Below are positions 13,701 through 16,838 of a stretch of 16,838 bases of DNA, in pieces. The stretch is from CAZCBD01 sp964496755. Its GTDB lineage: Bacteria > Bacteroidota > Ignavibacteria > Ignavibacteriales > Melioribacteraceae. The stretch is taken from assembly GCA_964496755.1 (NCBI GenBank), contig CAZCBD010000037.1, forward strand, positions 1-16,838. The letters run 5' to 3'. Below the pieces are notes generated by a model. That model saw only the letters and a program-made list of their open reading frames with translations, searched no databases and was not told the DNA's origin. A program made the translations under genes and the position numbers. Each line of letters starts with the position of its first letter. Position 1 is the first letter of the stretch.

Positions 13701-14229
13701 CTTGAACATCCTTTATCCAAAACATTTCATCCAACGCATCAATAGCATGCTGTAAATTGTTTTTGCCTATAAATGTAAATGGAAATGAAGATTTTACTTG
13801 TTCAATTATTTCCAACAAACCATTGTCGGAAATAACATTTGCAACATTATCCGAATTAACGGTAAATCTAACAACGGTTTGCTTTAAGCTTAAATTATTT
13901 GTTTCGGAAATTGAAACTAAAAAATAATTATTTTTATTATCAATTTTAGAAATTATAACTTTATAATTCTTTTCAATTGAAACAAGATTTAAGGAAACTT
14001 CTTCTTTAATTGCTTTGTTAAAATCTCTTGATTCAATAAAAAGTTTTTCAAGAATTTCGGCTGTATAATCCTCAAAAAGCATAAACAGTTTCCCGCCATC
14101 GGAATTTTTTTGAATTTCGATTCGGGCTTTTTCATTGGCATTCAATAAATTTCCTTCAGCATCAATTATAAATGCGTATCCCTCAAAATGAATGCTTAAA
14201 ATATTATTTATGTCTTTTGTAAAATTCAC
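10783..14229 (-). CDS. Multi-PAS hybrid kinase-like protein with degenerate ATPase domain and intact receiver
   Basis: This protein has 1148 residues with a GTG start overlapping the upstream TAG by one base (TAGTG), implying translational coupling. No membrane helices are seen. There are about five PAS-like regions: 5-110 (weak), 157-268, 280-385, 395-505 (the clearest, MEASPEAMFIYDIENLKFLEVN) and 515-625. A VEKVIEVEKIVEVEKEV coiled coil (627-646) leads to a HisKA helix pair with His670 in FHEILTP. The ATPase region (about 765-885) is degenerate: where the N box should be, ISYLLKFALQYS has no Asn, and the G1 region reads DSKKGI without the DxGxG pattern. A 140-residue Gln/Asn/Glu-rich linker follows. 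The receiver domain (1031-1148) has Glu1037/Asp1038, phospho-acceptor Asp1080, Thr1111 and Lys1133, all intact. It probably receives phosphate or works as a scaffold rather than acting as an ordinary kinase (inference). Confidence 0.88.
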   Translation of the reverse strand: MNFTKDINNILSIHFEGYAFIIDAEGNLLNANEKARIEIQKNSDGGKLFMLFEDYTAEILEKLFIESRDFNKAIKEEVSLNLVSIEKNYKVIISKIDNKNNYFLVSISETNNLSLKQTVVRFTVNSDNVANVISDNGLLEIIEQVKSSFPFTFIGKNNLQHAIDALDEMFWIKDVQGKYIIVNQKFAKAIGLKPFQIEGKKENDFLPKHINELNFYLNKFIRDTGSAMVMQGFYNYAPLLDNNEACVIEFPINDIDNNVVAIIGLSETITTEPSHSKELFESSLFRIPEAILIIDSDLKIVSSNEKFNEIWNLEKNIDYSGKEIEAFLKDDLLLALKSFIVSYEDSVSKQMTFNNKNLTVTFKKIFDETDKIIGYGIYCQPDAVNDSITNDKVKMYDVIMEASPEAMFIYDIENLKFLEVNSAALKLYGYNRKAFLQMDLTDLYAPEDIQSLLKSAKTKLENKKFTGPWRHRKKDGKLISVEISKTDITFKEREAHLIIVRNITDKLENEKQINLYKAAFENTNDIILQTDSDGFILICNKQIKEQLGYSLSEIEGKGFLSLVSNKERVKINTGIFHSETFEEKSFDVELKKSNGETVNATLTSTPIFTNENEVSSFNIVLKLEKQVIEVEKVIEVEKIVEVEKEVSNASANSDQKSKLLNSEFLGHIFHEILTPINVIIGFGQELTDSVENPDDEQKEIANIIKQNQEMLLQLMDAVTEYTSIEEGKINIKPEDIIFVDILDDIIESVQKYAASKNKKIVYGKISSSLQFETDKQLITSLISYLLKFALQYSDEEKIFISAVLRDNLAVIGIKDSKKGITEKLLNTLKDITTLEENLIRSKYGLSRFTTRLSQKLISLLNVSVNETEISNKEFTIEIPLEFVQQKTQANIKTEEANVFNNYSDSFENANSEEEFHSISNKEDFNKNNLDKNEERIAEEVSPTFASYEEQSPQQYNPVQQPIRQPIQQPAGNLQEVFENEKQNEFQNKLSGTQSINVNLNLHQPEIKNEQVLHNVSASNSEVNLNKELSNLMCLYVEDQVDSQILFKVQMKDLKAVEFAVSLETALPIIKSRKFDFIVMDMNLQGEYNGLDALRIIRKLPGYETVPIFAATAYVLPGDKEKFLQAGFTDFISKPIMRDKLIDVLKKVF
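12292..12351 (-). repeat. Heptad-like tandem repeat encoding the VEK(V/I)(I/V)E coiled coil
   Basis: The DNA repeats the unit GAAGTTGAAAAA(A/G)T with small changes, encoding three to four copies of a seven-residue VIEVEK(V/I) unit. It forms the signalling linker between the last PAS domain and the HisKA helices of the multi-PAS protein. Short tandem units like this can change in copy number. Confidence 0.6.
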
Positions 14230-16046
14230 TAATATGTACCTACGGATTTTTCGTTTGTAAATAATTTGCCATTAGCATAAACCGCCGAAATTCTATAAAT
14301 ATAATCTTTACCTGCCGATACGCTTGTATCGGTATAACTTGTAGTGCCGGGTGTTAAAGTTACTACCTCTTCAAACTTAACAGGCCAAATGTATGAACGC
14401 TCAACTTTATACCCAATTACTCCTGCTTGCGCTGCAGTCCATTGTAAATCAATTACATAAGTTGTAGAAGATATCTTTCGTGCAGATGCTTTGAATAAAT
14501 TAAAAGTACCGTCACCAAGCAAAGTACTAACTTCATTAGAAGGCATTGAACGCAAATTACCTCGCACAGATTTTACAATGTAATAATAAACTTCATTTGT
14601 AGGCGGCGTTACTTGTTGAGCAATTGTTCCGGCCGGCAAGGGATTGCCTGTAAAGGATTTGTAAGTTGGTTCACCTTCTTTTTTATAGTAAATTTCAAAT
14701 CCGGTTTCATCATTTGATTTATCTTCCCATTCAAGTAAAAATGTATTTGCACCTGAAAACTTTGAAATCTTTAAGTTTGCCGGAGCTGTTGGTCTGAAAA
14801 TTGGAACAGCCGCACTATCTTCTTTAGAAAATATTGTATAATAGTTTTCTGTTGTAGAATATTTTGCTCTGTAAAAATAAATATTATTAGCTTCAATATT
14901 ATCGTCAATTAAGAATGTGGCATCGGTTCCGGTTTCGCCAACTTTATAGTAAATTCCATTATATCCTTTTTTCTTTTCAATTACTGTTCCGGTGGCATAA
15001 TTAGGGTATTCGCCCCATCTGATTTCAACTTTGTTTGTTGCCGGATTAAATGTTGCTTCCAAATCTTTTGGAGCCGGAACATCTGTTTGATAAGTTATTA
15101 CCGAAACTTGGTTTGAATAAACCCAATTATTAAGAATTAAAGCACCAACTCTATAGTCATATGCAGTTTGCGGATATAGATTTTTATTATCATAGTATTC
15201 TTTTGTTTCGGGTGGCAATGTTTTTATATCCGTCCAAAAAGTAGCCGAAGAGCTTTTTCTTTGTATTTTTAGTGCAGTAGCAATATAAGTCATATTTTGC
15301 CAAGTTAAATAAACCCATTTTGCACCCTTTGCTTCGGCAGTTAATCCGTATGGTTCGTTTCCGCCTGCTTGTGCAGAGTTTACTTCATTTGTAAAATAAG
15401 ATTGCCCGTATTGATTATAGGCTCGTACTTTGTAGTAATAATTTATATATGCTGATAAAAATCTATCGGTATAACTTATTGTGTTTGTAGGCACGGTATT
15501 TATCGGTCTGTAAGTTCCATTTTCTCCGTCTTTACGATAAATCTCAAATCCTTCTTCATTATTGGATTTATCTTTCCAAAATAAAACTACTTCTGTTGTA
15601 GTGGTTCTTTGAATTGTAAGTGTATCGGGGGTATCAGGAGGATTTTTATTTTCATCAACATATAAATTGATTTGTTTTTTACTTGATGTAACTTTTCCTT
15701 CTTTATTGTAAACATTTACAAAATAAGAAATATTTGAATTCAATAATGCATCGGGAATATCCAAATACAAAGGTGTTTCGCCTTTTACTTTTTTTGTAAA
15801 TGTAGTTGGATGTTCATAATCATCATTTAATACAATATCAAAATGGTCAATTCCCTGCCCGCCAACATAATCTTGTGCAGTATAGTTAATCAGGTTTCTA
15901 CCAACATGAACAGTATCATTGGTTACGGGAGAATATATTTCAATATCGGGAACATTATTCGGATTATCGGTTATGCTTTCAACACATCCAAATACAAATA
16001 ATATTAAAGCCAAAATTAAAGAAGTATTTTTTTTTGTTTTTTTCAT
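14229..16046 (-). CDS. Lipoprotein with five fibronectin type III repeats
   Basis: From the ATG at 16046 this encodes 605 residues; an in-frame ATG at 16073 would add nine. I prefer 16046 because MKKTKKNTSLILALILFVFGC is then a standard lipoprotein signal peptide with its lipobox Cys at 21. Neither start has a clear ribosome binding site. Residues 30-130 form an Ig-like domain (VPDIEIYSPVTNDTVHVG). Five FN3 domains follow at about 138-225, 230-320, 325-415, 420-510 and 515-605, recognisable from their LxW...NE..GFEIYRK and Y.YRV.A.N..G cores; the first and fourth share the WKDKSNNEEGFEIY / WEDKSNDETGFEIY motif. It should be anchored to a membrane and bind a polymer or a protein partner outside the cytoplasm. 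It lies between a deacetylase-like gene (upstream) and the multi-PAS gene, which it overlaps by one base. No catalytic domain is visible. Confidence 0.85.
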   Translation of the reverse strand: MKKTKKNTSLILALILFVFGCVESITDNPNNVPDIEIYSPVTNDTVHVGRNLINYTAQDYVGGQGIDHFDIVLNDDYEHPTTFTKKVKGETPLYLDIPDALLNSNISYFVNVYNKEGKVTSSKKQINLYVDENKNPPDTPDTLTIQRTTTTEVVLFWKDKSNNEEGFEIYRKDGENGTYRPINTVPTNTISYTDRFLSAYINYYYKVRAYNQYGQSYFTNEVNSAQAGGNEPYGLTAEAKGAKWVYLTWQNMTYIATALKIQRKSSSATFWTDIKTLPPETKEYYDNKNLYPQTAYDYRVGALILNNWVYSNQVSVITYQTDVPAPKDLEATFNPATNKVEIRWGEYPNYATGTVIEKKKGYNGIYYKVGETGTDATFLIDDNIEANNIYFYRAKYSTTENYYTIFSKEDSAAVPIFRPTAPANLKISKFSGANTFLLEWEDKSNDETGFEIYYKKEGEPTYKSFTGNPLPAGTIAQQVTPPTNEVYYYIVKSVRGNLRSMPSNEVSTLLGDGTFNLFKASARKISSTTYVIDLQWTAAQAGVIGYKVERSYIWPVKFEEVVTLTPGTTSYTDTSVSAGKDYIYRISAVYANGKLFTNEKSVGTY

Positions 16047-16078
16047 TTTTAAACTTTTTTTAATAATCCACATTTTAA

Positions 16079-16838
16079 TTAAAACAAACTTACGTTTTCA
16101 AAGTCAATTAAAAATTGTCTTGATTCACCGCTTTCCACTCCGTTAACATAAAGAGTCAAAATATTCGTTCTTTCGTTATATTCGTAATTTGGTATTGGAG
16201 TAAAAATTATATCCGATGAAATTTGAATTTCTTTTACTTTTTTATTTAAATAAACTTGAACAACAAAATCTTCCTTTTCATTGGTTGAAGGATTAAAAAC
16301 CTCTACCGCCAAACGGCGTTTACTTCTGGTTTCGTATTTGAATTCAATATCACCACGATTCATCCACCAAGATTTTAATTTAGTAATTGAAGTAAACCAA
16401 ATATTTTTTGAGCGAATATACTTTAGAACATCCGAAACAATGTCAACATATTCGGGTTTCAATTGTGCATCGGTATGCAACTTCAAAACATATAAACCGC
16501 CTTCAAATAAAACTCTATCAATATCTTCTTCGTAGGTGTAGCGCTGAAAATCGGGCTGAGTTAAGCCAAAATCACGAATAATTTTATAATCATCGCGAGC
16601 GGTTTTAGAAATCAACAAGATCGGTTTTTCGTTCCATACTTCCAATTTCGGCACTGATCGGTCGGTTAGCGAATCGGTAATTAAATAATCAATATTATTT
16701 GCAAGCATACTGTGTCTGGTGTCAATATTATAAAAGCCTTGTTTTGGCATTATTCCTGTAATTGATGCATCGGTAATCTTGGAAATTATAGATTTTGAGT
16801 TTTTAATATTTTGAGTTTGAATTTCTTGACTATATAAT
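16079..16838 (-). CDS. Polysaccharide-deacetylase-like protein (C-terminal part; 5' end outside window)
   Basis: The reading frame is open to the window edge, giving 252 residues of a longer protein. The first in-frame ATG (16750) is internal, because the residues before it (SKIITDASITGIMPKQGFYN-like) belong to the same fold. The visible part resembles the second half of a NodB-homology domain: GIMPKQGFYNIDTRHSML, an IDYLITDS strand, and the late-motif-like LYVLKLHTDAQ strand with its His, followed by the C-terminal helix (VDIVSDVLKYIRSKNIWF). The metal-binding Asp and His motifs would lie upstream and cannot be checked. Residues beyond about 145 form a beta-sandwich-like tail. Members remove N- or O-acetyl groups from polysaccharides such as peptidoglycan or chitin-like polymers. 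Its stop is five (or 32) bases before the FN3 lipoprotein start, so it is the upstream gene of that operon. Family assignment is moderately sure. Confidence 0.65.
   Translation of the reverse strand, partial: LYSQEIQTQNIKNSKSIISKITDASITGIMPKQGFYNIDTRHSMLANNIDYLITDSLTDRSVPKLEVWNEKPILLISKTARDDYKIIRDFGLTQPDFQRYTYEEDIDRVLFEGGLYVLKLHTDAQLKPEYVDIVSDVLKYIRSKNIWFTSITKLKSWWMNRGDIEFKYETRSKRRLAVEVFNPSTNEKEDFVVQVYLNKKVKEIQISSDIIFTPIPNYEYNERTNILTLYVNGVESGESRQFLIDFENVSLF

Overview
The window is AT-rich (about 30% G+C by eye) and reads as chromosomal DNA of a Gram-negative bacterium of the Bacteroidota/Chlorobiota/Ignavibacteriota group. The basis is inference: Lys/Asn/Ile-rich proteins, lipoprotein and Sec signal peptides, FN3-repeat lipoproteins, multi-PAS hybrid kinases, a DUF4405 membrane protein with an EF-hand-like partner, and purine-rich GGAG-type ribosome binding sites on several genes, which fits Ignavibacteria better than typical Bacteroidia. 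I saw no rRNA, tRNA, CRISPR array, transposase or phage gene.

Layout. A short, probably truncated outer-membrane beta-barrel gene (18-461, minus) stands divergent to a plus-strand block (754-3705). That block holds a small secreted protein with one EF-hand-like loop, a DUF4405 cytochrome-b561-like membrane protein with a helical-repeat tail, a rubredoxin-like/DUF2231 membrane protein, and a secreted DUF4097 beta-helix protein. A terminator usable in both directions (about 3751-3782) separates it from a long minus-strand region running to the window end. Read in the direction of transcription, that region contains: (a) an operon of at least three genes, a polysaccharide-deacetylase-like protein cut by the window edge, an FN3-repeat lipoprotein, and a 1148-residue multi-PAS protein with a histidine-kinase core that looks degenerate plus an intact receiver, ended by a palindromic terminator; (b) a PAP2 phosphatase followed by a secreted propeller/transglutaminase protein, ended by a strong terminator; (c) a thiamine-binding-type small protein followed closely by a GH2 beta-mannosidase lipoprotein split over two frames; (d) an orphan soluble GAF histidine kinase.

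How they may work together (inference). The plus-strand block looks like a membrane redox/envelope module: DUF4405 and DUF2231 are membrane-embedded, one carries an Fe- or Zn-binding Cys4 head, and the other pairs with a secreted metal-loop protein. The minus-strand genes are mostly envelope and polysaccharide functions.

The most notable observation is the beta-mannosidase. Its two reading frames join exactly at a T_TTA_AAA heptamer, in the correct phase for a -1 ribosomal frameshift, giving an 852-residue product of normal family length. A one-base deletion in the A run, or a sequencing error, explains the data equally well. Other points to check are a hairpin that hides the ribosome binding site of the DUF4097 gene, the receiver-bearing 'dead' kinase co-translated with an FN3 lipoprotein, and a terminator palindrome that abuts the PAP2 start codon.
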